Shown: piece after piece, positions 32,552-44,445 of the stretch | How the letters are laid out: every line of letters begins with the position of its first letter | Numbering within the stretch: the stretch's first letter is position 1 | Origin: Symbiodinium natans | Taxonomy: Eukaryota; Sar; Dinophyceae; Suessiales; Symbiodiniaceae | Length of the DNA: 64,000 nucleotides | Reading direction: 5' to 3' | Assembly: GCA_905221605.1 (NCBI GenBank) | Contig: CAJNDS010002196.1 | Coordinates: 530,450 to 594,449 of the forward strand | Made by a program: the position numbers and the translations under genes | Notes under the pieces: generated by a model | What the model was told of the DNA's origin: nothing | What the model saw: only the letters and a program-made list of their open reading frames with translations | Databases searched by the model: none

Positions 32552-34440
32552 ATGAAGATCCTTTTGCTGCGTTCTATTGCCTCTTGCATGCAACGCAGCT
32601 CATTTGGACATGGAAGTGTCTTCCCACTGGCCCGTAATCTCTCATCACTGTGTGCTGTTGACAGTTTGCGCGCTGTACGTGCAATCATGCAAAGAGTCTT
32701 CCGACATGTCCAGAAATGTTCCTACCACACAGAGCCCGTTGGGTCTGCTAAAGCGACGTGGGGCATGGGGTTCGCCCGAGGTCGTTGCTGCTCTTTCTTA
32801 TGTCCATGCCATCGTACTGGAGACACCGGTGATGCCGGTGACGCCGGGAAAGAGGATAAAAGGATTGCTGAGGACCCGGATTCTCACAGGTTTTTCTTCA
32901 CCGCGGCCGGGGGGCCTGAAGCATTATGAACGTGGCATTATCCTTTTAAATTCAACCGACTAAAATTCCAATAAATCCCCTCCCCTTCAATCAGGAGCGA
33001 TCTGCAGGGGCCGATTTTCGTGCACATCCCGAAGACAGCAGGCGGCTCTGTCGGAGTGTCCCATGAGATTCACGGGTATTACCTGTTTGTAGCTCAAAGG
33101 GTTAGGGCTACAAAAATGCTACAGACATTCCCAGAAGGATCGAAGTTGTGGTGCCTTGAACCCACCGCAGAGGCACTTCGATCTGGAGAGCTTTGGGGTC
33201 CAACTTCACCGACTCGGGGAGGTATCCGGAGGCCGTACTCGCTGAACACAGGGGTTGCTTCTCGGTTCGGTTTCTCCAAGCAATTCGCACATCCAGCTGC
33301 CCTGCACCTAGAATTCGGTACTGTAGAAGAAGCAACCAGAAAGAATACGAACGATACGAGATCACTTCAGTTGTGCCTTGTGTGAAAGTTGCGAAGTCGG
33401 TTTGCGAGGTGCCCTTCTTCTGCATGAAGCACAACCCTCCACAGGACGCTCTATGAAATGGAGACTGTTGCATCGATTCTGTATGATCCCTCGTGCTCCG
33501 CTATTCTACCTTACGAATTCGAGACAAGCCTGCCGTGTGGTTCAGCTTCTGATTCACACATCGGGTTCCACAGCTTGCGCAGGAGCACGTCCCAGACAGC
33601 TGGGCACCATGGCTGCATGTCAGAAGATGTACCGCCCGTAGTTGTCGGCCCTTTCGCTTTGGTCACGAGGGGCAGATTCACCGCCCTTTAGGGAGCCTCA
33701 CGCCCGCCAGAGATGCGGGGATCTGCTGCTTAGGCCATGACATGAGCCCAAAACCCTCAACCCTGAGCCACCCTCCCTCCTAGGCCTTAAGCCTGGAAGG
33801 TACTAAACTTACTAAACACAGCCTTCAAGTCCCCAACCTGCCGGGGAGGCCGTGGTGCGGGACCCTTGCGACCGCCTCGTCTCCGAGTTTGCCTGGGCTC
33901 GCCTGCAGGGTTGGTACAACAGGCTGGGTGGGTGTTGTCCTTTACACCTTCAGCGAAACATCCCGGAACCCGAAACGTGAAACCATAGCCAACCGGACCC
34001 CAAAGCACCTGGCAACCACTCAGCCCTGAACTCAAAAAAAGCACGCCAAACCCCCAACTTCACGCACACCACCTGAACCCCCAAGCTGCAGAGCCTCCCG
34101 AAGACAACAGGTACAAGGCCGATGGCTTGGACTCCCATGCCACGCCAGACTGTGTGACCTGGCGAAGCAGCCGCTGAGAGCCCGTGACACTTCAGGGTCT
34201 TGGGAAGTGGGCGTTTAGGGTTCAGTGGTTTAGGGTTTCGGGTTTAGGGTTCAACCTGGGGAGGGCGCTGTGCCCTGCAGCACTTGGAGGCCTCAACTCT
34301 TGTGTCTTGAAAGCGTCCTGTGCCAGCTCAACCTTCCAACGGTGGCGAGTTTTCCGCATGTCCCGTCCTGACACCTGCACCATTCGAGGCTACTTTCAAC
34401 AAGTGGGTGTCCTTGGTCATGCAAGCGCAACTTGGAGAAA
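32552..34440 (+). CDS. Golgi-type sulfotransferase
   Basis: Exon 1 (32552-32889) opens MKILLLRSIASCMQ and ends GKEDKRIAEDPDSH. A canonical GT-AG intron leads to exon 2 (from 32995) with SDLQGPIFVHIPKTAGGS, the 5'-phosphosulfate-binding motif of the sulfotransferase family that uses PAPS. A candidate exon at 33371-33444 reads CEVPFFCMKHNPP. Exon 33849-33908 reads AVVRDPCDRLVSEFAWARL, the 3'-phosphate-binding motif. Exon 34112 to about 34168 reads YKADGLDSHATPDCVTW, and about 34389-34440 reads ATFNKWVSLVMQAQLGE. The enzyme should transfer sulfate to a carbohydrate or similar acceptor in the Golgi. Some exons between the two motifs and the C-terminal end are missing from this reading. A TTTAGGG block follows the exon ending near 34168. 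Confidence 0.78.
34207..34256. repeat. TTTAGGG block after an exon
   Basis: GTTTAGGGTTCAGTGGTTTAGGGTTTCGGG-type units within about 40 bases of the preceding exon. Confidence 0.85.
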
Positions 34441-34667
34441 GTAGCAGTTGCAAGACTTGAATAGGCCATGGATGCTTCCAGTACAAAACAGGCCTGTTTG
34501 CTGAGGGTGCACCACACACCTGAGCTTCAACTTTCGAGGTATAAGACCGACTCGGAGGTTGAAGACTGCCACATGATCCCCCAGTGGTGCCACTCGACTC
34601 TGCCTTTGGGAGAACTGCCGAATGCCAGATTCTTGGGGGAAAGTTGGGGTTTAGGGCGATGCACATT

Positions 34668-35463
34668 CGCAGAATTTCGCAGATGCTCAGGCTACGCCTC
34701 CAAGGTGGACAAATTGGTTCCCATGGTCGGAGATTTGGAGGGAAATATTCGCAAGGTCGACAAGCGTCTGGCCTTTCTGAAGTTAAACAGCACCAACCAC
34801 CACTCCCACGTCCTCAAGAAGTACGACGTCGGCTGTGGATGCCTAACACCTGAGAATCTGAAGGCCGTCGCTCAGCTCAAGACATGGGTTGGCTTTGGGC
34901 CTTAGGTTTCAGCTCCACCCCCGTGCCTTCGGCATGTGCTATGTTGTTCAGGTTTGCATGTGTTATGATTAGGTCTTCCATCAACCCGACGCGAGGTCTG
35001 CAGTGTCGGCGGCGGGGGGCGTGAACTTGATAGACGGTTCAACCATTCATACTGCGGGCAGGAAGCTAAAACTCAATAACAAACTCGTCACAAACCTGCA
35101 CGTCAGTCCTCCGAGAAGCTGCCCAGGTCCAGGAGCACTTCATGGAAGACTTTGTGCACTTGAGGACCGAGAAAAAGCAACGCGGGAAGTTCATGGATGT
35201 CTGTGTTTGAGTGTGTGCGGGGCCCCGGTGTGTCAGGCATCCATAAGACAAGCGTCTCTGCGATCACCACAGCAACTGTTTGTAAAGAAGCCCAGAGACT
35301 CCAGAGACCTAGAGGTGAGTCAAGGGCCCCTCTCGTACCTCCACATCTCGCCAGGAACATCCTCGGCACCTCGAAGTTTGCTCCACAAGCTGCCTCAGAT
35401 CCCAACTTTGTGGTCAAAGAGTCGCATCTTGCCTGCACTCCAGATGCCAACACGCTCTTCTGA
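34668..35463 (+). CDS. Unknown coiled/charged protein gene
   Basis: Exon 1 (from about 34668) reads SKVDKLVPMVGDLEGNIRKV, then DKRLAFLKLNSTNHHSHVL and KKYDVGCGCLTPENLKAV. Exon 2 (about 35105-35200) reads VLREAAQVQEHFMEDFVHL then RTEKKQRGKFMD. Exon 3 (to 35319) ends QLFVKKPRDSRDLE at GTGAGT. The terminal exon (about 35357-35463) reads NILGTSKFAPQAASDPNFV and ends TPDANTLF before TGA. The last join works only as a GG-start or shared-G intron. The helical, heptad-like pattern suggests coiled coil. No enzyme domain was recognised. It could be the 3' part of the sulfotransferase transcript, but the sequence does not look like that family. Confidence 0.5.
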
Positions 35464-35678
35464 AATGGGTGCGTCGATGCTGATGAGCTTAGGGTTTTAG
35501 GTGTGGCTGATATGAAAATGATAATGAGTCCGATAACGCCAGCTGTTGATGATGAGTTTTTCAGGCCATGCAGCTTGGAGCTCCAAGCAACGTGTGCGTA
35601 GCATGCTTAAGCTCAGCTCAGCATCAAACCCCTGGAATCCCGAAGGCTCCCAAAGACTCCCAAAGCCCACACCCTGAG

Positions 35679-35736
35679 TCGAATCATTCGCCCCGTGCCA
35701 ACGGAGTCAGGAAGTGTGCGGCTTTCAACCGCAACG
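35679..35736 (+). CDS. Short exon with canonical donor
   Basis: After C-rich sequence and CCTGAG the frame reads SNHSPRANGVRKCAAFNRN, up to GTAAGC. An upstream piece after TTTTTCAG (from 35566, AMQLGAPSNVCVA) may be a further exon. The gene is not identified. Confidence 0.38.
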
Positions 35737-35739
35737 GTA

Positions 35740-36396
35740 AGCAGCTGTGGCCGGTCAAGAAATGAGCGAGATGGCATGCTGGCGCATGCAGGAATCAGGG
35801 TGTTCGGATTCAGCATTGACCGGTACTGTATGTCATAAATCAGGCGCTTGTTGGAGTAGTGCAGGGGTCAGCGACCCTTCTTCAGCACGTCAGCATGGTA
35901 TGCATTCTGCCGAAGGCGGACAAAAATAGATGATGTAGCATGTGCCGAGGAGGCCAGCACAAAAAGTCTGGGAGTAATGGGGATAGTGGAGATGTGATGT
36001 GAAGGCAGGGCTGCAAAACGGGGACAAGTGTTCTTTCAAACCCTAAGCCCTAGTCCTAGAGTCCTAAACAGTCCTACACCCTGGACATGCCTGGACTCCG
36101 GGGCCTAAATCTTCTTCACTTTGAGCTTCGACATAAAAGATCCCCCCCCTGACCAATCCCATGGAGGACTCCTAGCTCCTTCGCAGTCTGCTCGGAGATC
36201 CAGGGTTTGCATCTGGGATTTGTGGGCTTTGGCTCCTGGTGTTTGAGGGGTTTGGGTTGAGGACGGCTGAAGGACAACGTGACACTTGAAACATCTGGAA
36301 ACTGAAGCGCGACCCATAAGGTTGGCCCAAAGTTACAGAATTCAGCAGCAGCAGGCACGAGCTTGAATGGTGCCGATGGTAGACTCGTAGACACCT
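35740..36396. other. No supported gene
   Basis: Degenerate CCCTAAGCCCTAGTCCTAG sequence lies at about 36038-36080. Open frames are short and without motifs. Confidence 0.4.
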
Positions 36397-36537
36397 TTGC
36401 CCCTCAACCCTCGACCGAAGCAACTCCATCCCCGCAGAATGCACAGGACCTTCGGCCCCCTAAGAGCCGATTTAAGCAAGCCCAGCCTGCAGGCTGTAGC
36501 AGGCTGTAGTCTTCAGCAGAGTCTCGTCCCTTACTGC

Positions 36538-39500
36538 ATGAGACTGGCCCAGAACTCCTGGCTCGCTGCTTTGTATGCGTGGCAGCTTTGGCAGGCATCC
36601 CGTGCTGAAGCAGATTGCTGGTCGGGAATCCCTTCTAACGTCAGGGACCACTGTTGCACGTCCCAGGATCCCAGCTGCTTCGACGGCGACTTCACTTTCG
36701 AAGATTGCTGTCCAGTGGCGACACCATTGCCTGCACCCGCTGACGCACCCCCTGACGCACGCCCTGCCGATGGCCAGGCACATGCCCCGTGCTTTCATGA
36801 TGGGTTCACGTACGAGCGATGCTGTGAATCTGCCGGCGAGAAATTGAAAGTCTTCATCGGTGACGGAGGATGCTTTGACCATCGTGGAAACTACACGTAC
36901 TTAAGGTGCTGCCTGGCTTTGCCAAGCCTTGAAGAGTGGATACAGGTCAGCACGGTCAGAGGTTCTCCCAGGTCTGACTTTCTTTACATGTTTGGCACCT
37001 TGTACATGACCGAGCACATGAAACACATGTTTCGAGAGCGTGGCAATGCCATGCCTCCACCAGCACTTGGCGGCGCGAATCATGCTGATGTCCAAGGTCT
37101 CTGCTTGAAGAGTGTTATGCTCGACTCCAAGTACCAGCTCCTACCCATGTGGAGCAGCAACAAGATTTATCCACCACCGGCGAAGAGCCCCAGCACCATT
37201 TTCAGATTCCGACCCCGTCTAAAGGAGGCTGTGGCGTGCTGGCGCGATGTACAGTGTCAGCTCTTCATGGTCCAGATCGATTGGTACACCTCGGAGCACC
37301 ATCACATAGCAGGCATTTATGCAGCTCGTTTGAGATTTCCTTCCTGATTTCCTCCGAACCCTTTTTGCACTTCGCAGAAACCAATTGAGATCCTCGGAGC
37401 GTGCCTGCAACACCTCTGAACCATCCAGAGCTGAGACCACCCCCCCCCCCCCAACCTCAGCACCCCTAAACCCTAAACCCTAAACCCCAAACCCTAAACC
37501 CTAAACCCCAAACCCTAAACCCTAAGCCGGTCTTCCAAAAGGCGCTTCCGCTGCCCTCGTCCTGCGACCTCGGCGAGGCGGCTGTGACGGTGATCCCGGT
37601 GCTGGTGGATGGCCACATCCACGCGCCTGCCATCCTTGGAGGTAGGGGGCCCCGAGGATGGTTTACAAAGAAGATTCATAAATATTATGAATACTAACAT
37701 TTCAATTTTGAATATCAATGTGTATATATATATATATACATACACATATTTTCTGGATATTGAGATGACGTAGTTCCGCTTGAGGGTTCAATGGGCTTAC
37801 TATATTCTGGGTTTTTGAGGTGGGAGTTGAGAGTGCACTCAGGGCCCAAGAGCATTGTGGGACGAGTAGCAGAGGACTAGTCCTGGGTTCTATGGACGAA
37901 ATCAAGAAAACTTCCATTCAGGTCCTCCCTCTTCCTTTCGGGCGCCACAGAAAGCTTCGCAGGGATTTGGCATCCACAGAATCAAAAGTTGTTTCCAACG
38001 GTTCGCAACCTGCTTGAAGATCTCATTCCCAATCTGCTTTCCTTTGTTGCTGTGGCGAACCCTTTGACAGCTTTGCCCTGACTTACAAGAGTTGCTCAAA
38101 GCTGCATTACTTCGTTTCTGTGTCCTCTCGTCCAGACGCCTGAAGAGGCATCACCTTCCAGCGCGTCCGCGCGGATGACTCATGCGTATCGCCGCCTCGG
38201 ACACCTGGCGTTCTGGCTGCTCGGCCTAGGCTGAGGTAAGGAGGGAGGTGTTGATTGGATCACATGGCTGCAGCCTGAGGGCTTAAGGCAGTAGTGCGAC
38301 ATTTGAGGCGATGTGTGGATTCATCTTCGCCCTGACCATGACACCTTGGGTGTACATGCGATGGAAGGGAGGACGCTGCACATCATCTGGAAAAGCTACG
38401 AAGGCAGCCATCGACGCAGAGATTTTGTACTGTAGACAGGCTCAGGCATAGTTTTCAGGGCTTGGGCAGCTTTTGCTTGTTGCGCGGCTCGGGCTTCTTG
38501 GACACTCTGGGTGGGTCTTGGGCTTGATGTTTGGGTTTCCCAGAACCCATGAACTTGGAGCAAATCAGCCTTCCACCCCGGTCCCTACACCCTTTGAAGG
38601 GCCCTAAGCCCCCCCCTAAGCCTCCTGGTGCCTCCCGCTTGCCATGGGAGGCTAGCGCCATCGACATCTTACGGCTGCTTGCGGTCTGGATGGTGGTTGA
38701 CACTCACAGACGGCAGCCCGTACCTTTTTCCTGGCCCTTGTGTCATATGTTGGGTACGGATATAACCAGATTGGAGGACGTATATATCGTCCTGACCGTT
38801 CGTTTGCTGTCGGTCCAAAGACTGACTCTCCGGTCCTTTGCGATGAAAGCTCTCAGGAAAGTTGCTGTCCAAGCAGGCGTGCTGATAGCGTTCACGCATG
38901 TGGCAAGCTTCTTCGTTCGCCCTGCGTCTCCGGTCTATTGTCTCCCGGCCTACTTGTTTGACAACACGACTGATATTCAGGCGCGCAGTGATTTCGCAGG
39001 CTGGAAGGAATGGGTTTTGGCAGCTGTGACGATGCGAGATTCCGCCCTACCGGTGAGGAACAATCTTGATTCAGGCATGATGTGGCCCACGTATCCATAT
39101 GATGATTTTCCAAACGGAAGCTGGCCGACGTCAACATGGTTTGTCTGCATGGAGTACTCAATCTTTTGGATTATTGGAGCAGCGATTGCAGTCGAGTCTG
39201 CACTACCGCACCTAGTTACAGCTGGCACTGTGGCTTGGATTGCCTGGATGTTCCTGGATGTAGATCACCAGCCCAAACTGTGCGGAACCCAAGATCATTA
39301 CTATTCTTTGTGGTACTGCCGGCTTCCTGCCGCCATGTTGCTCCATTGTGCCTGCCGTGCTCTTTCGCGTTGTGGGCTTTCTGGCATCCCCCAGAAATTC
39401 ACGCCGCTGGCGGTCGCCGCAATCGGAGGATCATTGGCACTGAGCACGATCATCGAGGACCATCCTGGCTGGAAGGATCTGGGGTTTGGGGGAGATCATT

Positions 39501-39931
39501 GCAGGAGACACTTGCCCTTCCTAGCTGCTGGCTTGCCTTTTCAATTCTTCCTTCTGGTTTTCACATTCATTGAGATCAAGCTACCCGGGCCAGCAGCGGC
39601 ATGCATCAGCTATTTGGCAAACCTGAACTTCTGCATCATCGCCTCCCATCTCTGGATTATGCTGTTCTTTGAGAAGTACGCGCCCCATTTTAGTGCTGCA
39701 TGGTTAGAGGCCAAGAACGAAGCAGAGGGTATGCTCTTCGCGATGCAGCAGCTCTTTGTGATGTTTGCTGTAGCAGCACTGCTGCACGGCTTCGTAGCTG
39801 AGCCCATGCAGCAGGTGGTCACGGGTCTGGCAGACTACCCAGCCCTAACTCAGACCCTCGCGTTTGCTCATCTGGCACTTTGCATGACGACCTGGCCACA
39901 CAGCTTTTCTTATTACCCTCTGTTCTCTTAC
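36538..39931 (+). CDS. NRF-type membrane acyltransferase with N-terminal cysteine repeats
   Basis: ATG at 36538 opens a signal-like MRLAQNSWLAALYAWQLWQ. Four Cys-Cys units follow (VRDHCC, GDFTFEDCC, DGFTYERCC, GNYTYLRCC), each paired with an upstream cysteine. The region up to about 37315 includes EEWIQVSTVRGSPRSDFLY and DVQGLCLKSVMLDSKYQLL. Exon 37529-37641 (FQKALPLPSSCDLGEAAVTV) resembles the LPSSC motif of nose-resistant-to-fluoxetine proteins. Exons 38136-38228 and 38308 to about 38430 encode membrane helices (FWLLGL then AMCGFIFALTMTPW). The large exon from about 38651 opens SAIDILRLLAVWMVVDTHRR, the acyltransferase-3 start, followed by many hydrophobic spans, to a GTAAGC donor at 39932. 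It should acylate a sugar or lipid at a membrane; substrate unknown. The 3' end is not found. Confidence 0.8.
37464..37528. repeat. (CCCTAAA)n block supplying the splice acceptor
   Basis: Nine or so CCCTAAA/CCCCAAA units; the last one reads CCCTAAG and its AG is the acceptor of the acyltransferase exon at 37529. A C run precedes it at about 37440-37453. Confidence 0.9.
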
Positions 39932-41216
39932 GGTAAGCAGCTTTCGGACGTTGGCCCTCCCTTGTGGTAGCACCACCCCCCGCGTGTCGGGATCGACTGA
40001 CTGGGATGTCAGCAAGCGGCCAAAATCCTTGGTCTTGCAAAGCGAGGCACTCGCGTGACCTTACAGTAATGCGGCCCAGGTTTAGGACTCAGGATTTAGG
40101 TTGAGCGTCGGTGGGTGGGTCTTGACTTTAACAAAAAAAGCAGATCAGCCCCTGTTATGCTAGCATCCATGACTGGGGTTCCACACTCCATGAACAAACA
40201 GCCCACGGGTTTGTCTTGGAAACCATGGTTGGATATCTGGCAGAAACACATCTGGATACGGCTCCGTTTTAAAGAGGAAACTGACTTGATTGAGTGCGGC
40301 CTGGCTGACAGCGACTTACCAGCACTGCACTCCTACACATTCACGTGTTGCCTAGTCATGCAATCTCTCTGTCCAGGAGGGGCTCAAGCTTGTCAGCTTG
40401 CGCCGGGGCCTTGAAGTGGTGCTTTCTTGAATTTCGCCGATGGGTAGGCTCGGAGTGTGCTTCAACATCTTGCGATAGCGCATCCGTGCACAGCCTGCGT
40501 GAACTCTGTGCATGGGAAAGTTGAACCGACGTGGCTGTTCACTCAGGGTATCGATTCTGAAGATTAGCTCCCAAGGCTTCCAGTTGAATCCCGACAGCGA
40601 GTAGGCTCTAGCTTAGTCAAGTGCCGACTGAGCTGGTGAAATTTTCCATACTTGAGTCGGGGCACGGTAAACAGCCAGAAGTACTGCGGTTCAGGTGGCC
40701 AAGCAATGCAGGATGCAGCAGCAGTGGGAAAGCAGGCTCCTGCATGGACTGGAGCATTGGTACAGTCAGGGGGTCAGCCCGATCGATCCGATTGCTCCGA
40801 GCTGATGCGGGTCTTCATGATAGGTTGGCGAGGCATTTGTGTTCATAGCTCACGGGAAGGACTTCGCATCGTAGCACAGCCACCGCTCAGACTCTCGGTC
40901 GTTATTCGGGATCCTGGATGAACAGAATGGGAGGACTTATTTTGGACTAGCATGTGGCTCCTTTCGAAGATGGATGTTCGAAACAGGTTCTGGCACACGC
41001 ATTTAGAGAAGCAAGTTCCTGTGTTGGCATGCCTTTTTGGAATGATCCCGTGGGCGGGGGCCGAGATGGAGTGGGCAGTAGTGGCCGGTAGTGGCATAGC
41101 AGGTCCCGGTGAGCAGGTCCCGGTGAGCACATCTACCCCTAAACCCTAAATCCCCCTAACATCCCCCTAACATCCCCCGGAACATCCCCCAAATATGGCA
41201 AAACATCTCAAAGCAG
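39932..41216. other. Intron or spacer, no confident exon
   Basis: Lies after the GTAAGC donor of the acyltransferase gene. Open frames at 40115-40414 and 40621-40921 have no motif. A repeated CATCCCCCTAA unit and CCCTAAA sequence lie at about 41125-41180. Confidence 0.4.
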
Positions 41217-41490
41217 GCCATGCTCTCGGTGGCCGGCTTTGAGAAGCCCAAGCTCGCAGGACTCTGCCCTTGGCCTCAGGATTGGTACAGTTGGCAAAGC
41301 TTCTGCTGAGGTGTACTGAGGACTGTAGGGGTTTGGGGACGTGGTTGGGTGAGGGGGTTGAGAAGTCTGCGAGCTCTGCTACGGGAGAAGCTCAGGCGAA
41401 GATGCCCGCAAGAAGGAGGGGGGCAAGGCCACGGGGAGCGCCATCTTGCAGAAAAAGCACGCTTCCATCGGCTTCCCATCCATGACGTAA
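41217..41490 (+). CDS. Unknown gene, last exons
   Basis: Exon 41217 to about 41279, after AAAGCAG, reads AMLSVAGFEKPKLAGLCPWP and ends at a GA-type donor. A terminal candidate exon (about 41395-41490) reads EDARKKEGGKATGSAILQKK then HASIGFPSMT before TAA; GGGTTTGGGG-type sequence lies between them. An alternative terminal exon at 41501-41576 (IPSQAVCQIANELFPKG) is also possible. It could be the C-terminal part of the acyltransferase gene, though the sequences do not resemble it. Confidence 0.45.
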
Positions 41491-41648
41491 TTCAGATTCC
41501 ATCGCAGGCAGTGTGCCAAATTGCCAACGAGCTCTTCCCCAAAGGCATCAGCCTGATCAAATGCCTTTCCTGACGGCAGGGACGTTGAATTTAACATAGG
41601 GTTCGGGCACTTGGCGAAAGGAGACAGCAGAGTCCTTAATGTTCCAGC

Positions 41649-41885
41649 ATGTTCGACCGTGGAGTTGGTGATAACTTGTTTACTGCTGTATCTTCTGGTA
41701 GCCCAGGGTACAACAGCTGCACCAAGCCGCTCAAGCTGTCAGACCGCATGCCCATTGTTGATAATCCAGCAAACTCTTCCGGGGCATGGGCATGCAGTGT
41801 GAGCTTCCGGCTTCACAGAGCCGTGGGCCATGAATCATACATCTACCAGCACCCTGGTATTCAGAAGATCCATGAAGATCCTTAG
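41649..41885 (+). CDS. Uncharacterised open frame
   Basis: The frame reads MFDRGVGDNLFTAVSSGSPG then PLKLSDRMPIVDNPANSSGA and ends before TAG, 78 codons in all. Composition is protein-like. It may be an upstream exon of the next gene. Confidence 0.3.
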   Translation: MFDRGVGDNLFTAVSSGSPGYNSCTKPLKLSDRMPIVDNPANSSGAWACSVSFRLHRAVGHESYIYQHPGIQKIHEDP

Positions 41886-42026
41886 TGTTGACACTCCTAG
41901 GCTTCTCCTGCGCCGGGACGGAGCAGGCCATTACCCATCTCAAGGAGATCAGCTCTTTGTGCAGGGGTTATCCGAAGCCGAGGGCTTGTCAGGCTTGGAG
42001 GTCGAAACAGGGACAGGCCCCGCAAG

Positions 42027-42626
42027 ATGAAGCGGATGCGAAGCCCCCCAAAGCACGACTCCGAAGCCCTCAAAGCTTGCGCTGCAGCGCAGGATCTGGC
42101 GGAGAAGGAGGGCGCCCTTCAAGCCAAGGTGCAACTCATGGTGAGTCGTAGGGCTTGACTGAAGGAAGGATGTATTGTGTATGTTATATGCTATACACAC
42201 AGATACTCATTCACCCAGGGAAACATGTATGTGCAGTCATATAATTGAGCTTAAAAGCACATACACACATATGCAACTATGCATCTGAGCAGCTATACAT
42301 ATGTTGATCTGGACATCTTTGCATATATACATGGAGACTGGTGGCTTCTTGGGTGGGCATTGCAAAGTCGGTCGCACTTTTAGGATTCGGAATGTATTTC
42401 CCTGCCTTGGCCTTCTGACAAGAAAAGCTGAACTGTTCAGGTGGAACAACAAGACATGACATCTACACGACTCCTAGCCCTCGCAATCTCCCCGCCAACG
42501 CCAAACAAGTTTCGCCTGGCCCTATGCCTCGATACCTGGATCCAGATTCTGAAAACCAGCGGCGGCTTTCACACGTCGCTGATGGAGCCCGCGAAGCAGA
42601 GACTGGCCAAGGCGGCATTCCTCTGA
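42027..42626 (+). CDS. Small helical protein, 100 codons, two exons
   Basis: ATG directly after a CGCAAG acceptor opens MKRMRSPPKHDSEALKACAA then AQDLAEKEGALQAKVQLM, ending at canonical GTGAGT (42141). Exon 2 (42441-42626), after CTGTTCAG, reads VEQQDMTSTRLLALAISPPT, then NKFRLALCLDTWIQILKTS, and ends RLAKAAFL before TGA. The GT-AG intron of 300 bases is in phase 0. The acceptor immediately before the ATG would suit spliced-leader addition, so this may be a complete gene. No family recognised. Confidence 0.6.
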
Positions 42627-43490
42627 CAGCAGCCACGTTGACATATTAAGGACTCTAACTAACGAAGCTAGCTGGTGGATTACAAGTTGAGTAAAGTTGG
42701 CAGTTACCTTGCTGGCAGTTACCAGAAAAACATGGAACTGTGGCTTGGGATAGTTTTAGTGTTGATGGATTTTCGGGGTTGGTTGGTTTGTGGAGCTGCT
42801 GTATCCAGTTCTCTGTTGGAGATTCCAGTACGATCCTTGTGACTCTATAGGACCATAGGAGCAGTGATCCCTCTTAGCCACAAGAGCGCAGATCTCGACG
42901 ACAGGTGCGTAGGAAGGTCGGAAGCAGCGTTGCATCCTTGGCTGTCACTCATCAACTCGACGCCCCTCTTTGAAATTACACCTCACCCCCCTACTTTCTG
43001 ACACTCCAAGAAGAAGAACAGGCACTGGATGAGATGCTCCCCAGCATGCAGCCGCGCTGTCCTTGGAACATGTAGGTTTGCATATGGCGCAGCACAGGGA
43101 AGCGCAAGGGAAGCAGCCGTAATTTACGCCGACTAAATGAGCATTGATGCTGCATGTCTACGAAGAAGGGCTGTGGTTCCCCAAGCTACTTTGGTATGCT
43201 GCCAAGTTTGCGGCTATGGGAGATCCGCGTGCGTGCAGCAAACGCGCCCACATTTCCTGCGCTGTTGCTGTGCTAGCCCCGACTTCTTCCCAGCACCCTC
43301 GAAGCCACAGTACTGCCGGGGTCTGCCAGGGTATGCCGGGATGACAATTCGCGGGCCTTGCATGACCTCACCCCAAATTTCATGCATCTCCCCCAAGTCT
43401 GCGTCATTCTAAGTTCATCCGAGCAGGGCCCTTGGGTAAACAAGCCCACGGCTTCGAGACACACCCATTTGTAGCGCGGCTTTTTGCCAC
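42627..43490. other. No supported gene
   Basis: Only short frames without motifs (43137-43412, and two minus-strand frames). Confidence 0.4.
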
Positions 43491-43491
43491 A

Positions 43492-43511
43492 GGGGGGGGG
43501 GGGGGGGGGGG
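43492..43511. repeat. Poly-G run of about 20
   Basis: A homopolymer G run preceding the candidate exon at about 43540; the exact length may be a sequencing artefact. Confidence 0.85.
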
Positions 43512-43539
43512 CCAGAGGGCTGGTCTTTTCGGGCTCAGG

Positions 43540-44445
43540 CTGAAGAAGACGGTTTACATGAACGCCACCGCCGAGCCCCTCACGCCGGGCACTGCCCCTG
43601 AGGCCTCAGGGGCCCAGGGCTCGGGGGCTCTCAGAGAGTGGCTCGTGTGGTATGTTGGAGTATCTTGGGTCTTTACGATTTTGCGACCTCCTGCAGCTGT
43701 TATTCTAAGTATGCGCAGATATGCAAGGTTCTACACGACACCAGCGTTTGCTGAGTTTCTGCTGCGTGGATAAACCACAGCTTGGCCGCTCTGAGATCTC
43801 CTGCAAGAGTAGACTACTACTTGCTGCAACCCGAACAACACAAATGCTTCTTCCTTGTCAGGACAATATCCGGATTGTTATCTTTTATTTCTTGGGGTTC
43901 TTCAGCAAATAGTAGTAGTACAGACAACGTGACCAAACTCCCGGCCGCGCCCGTTTGCCTGACAAAACCTGACGCAGAAATCTGAAAACCGATCACCTTG
44001 ACATCCTGGCCTCACTGCTCCCCATGAGAGGCAGTGGTTGACCTCCTCAAGAAGCAGCTCACGAGCCCTGTGCTTTGGGAGCCGTCTGTGCAAAAGATGC
44101 TCGAGGCATTGGTGCCCATTGGCCCATTGGGCTTCCTTGTGTGCGTGTGCATTTTGCTGCATGTCGCGATGGCTGGCATTCACGGTACAGGGGGCTGTTT
44201 AGGACAGCTATTCGTGTTGCAAGAGCTTCTTCAAGCGTTTGTTGAAGCTTTGCTTTTAATGGCTTACGTACATCACGTTTCATTTTTTAGGAACTGACCT
44301 AAACAGCGAAGCCCGTATAAGCCCCAAAACTCCTCAAACCCTGTCAGGGTCGGCAAAAGGCCGCGCCTCGGAACAACTCCGAGACGAAGCTTTACCTAGA
44401 CTCCCTAATAAGTACTCTTCCTACAACAACAAACAGAGCTTGTAG
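43540..44445 (+). CDS. Unknown gene, three exons read
   Basis: Exon 1 (about 43540-43645), after TTTTCGGGCTCAG, reads LKKTVYMNATAEPLTPGTAP and ends SGALREWLV. Exon 2 (from about 44032) reads VDLLKKQLTSPVLWEPSVQK then MLEAL, perhaps continuing into a hydrophobic LGFLVCVCILLHVAM. The terminal exon (44348-44445), after CCCTGTCAG and CCCTAAA-like sequence, reads SAKGRASEQLRDEALPRLP and ends YNNKQSL before TAG. Joins are not all resolved. No family recognised. Confidence 0.5.

Noticed and set aside
37464-37528. Telomere or chromosome end
   Set aside because: The CCCTAAA blocks are short, numerous, in both orientations and lie within introns, so they are interstitial.
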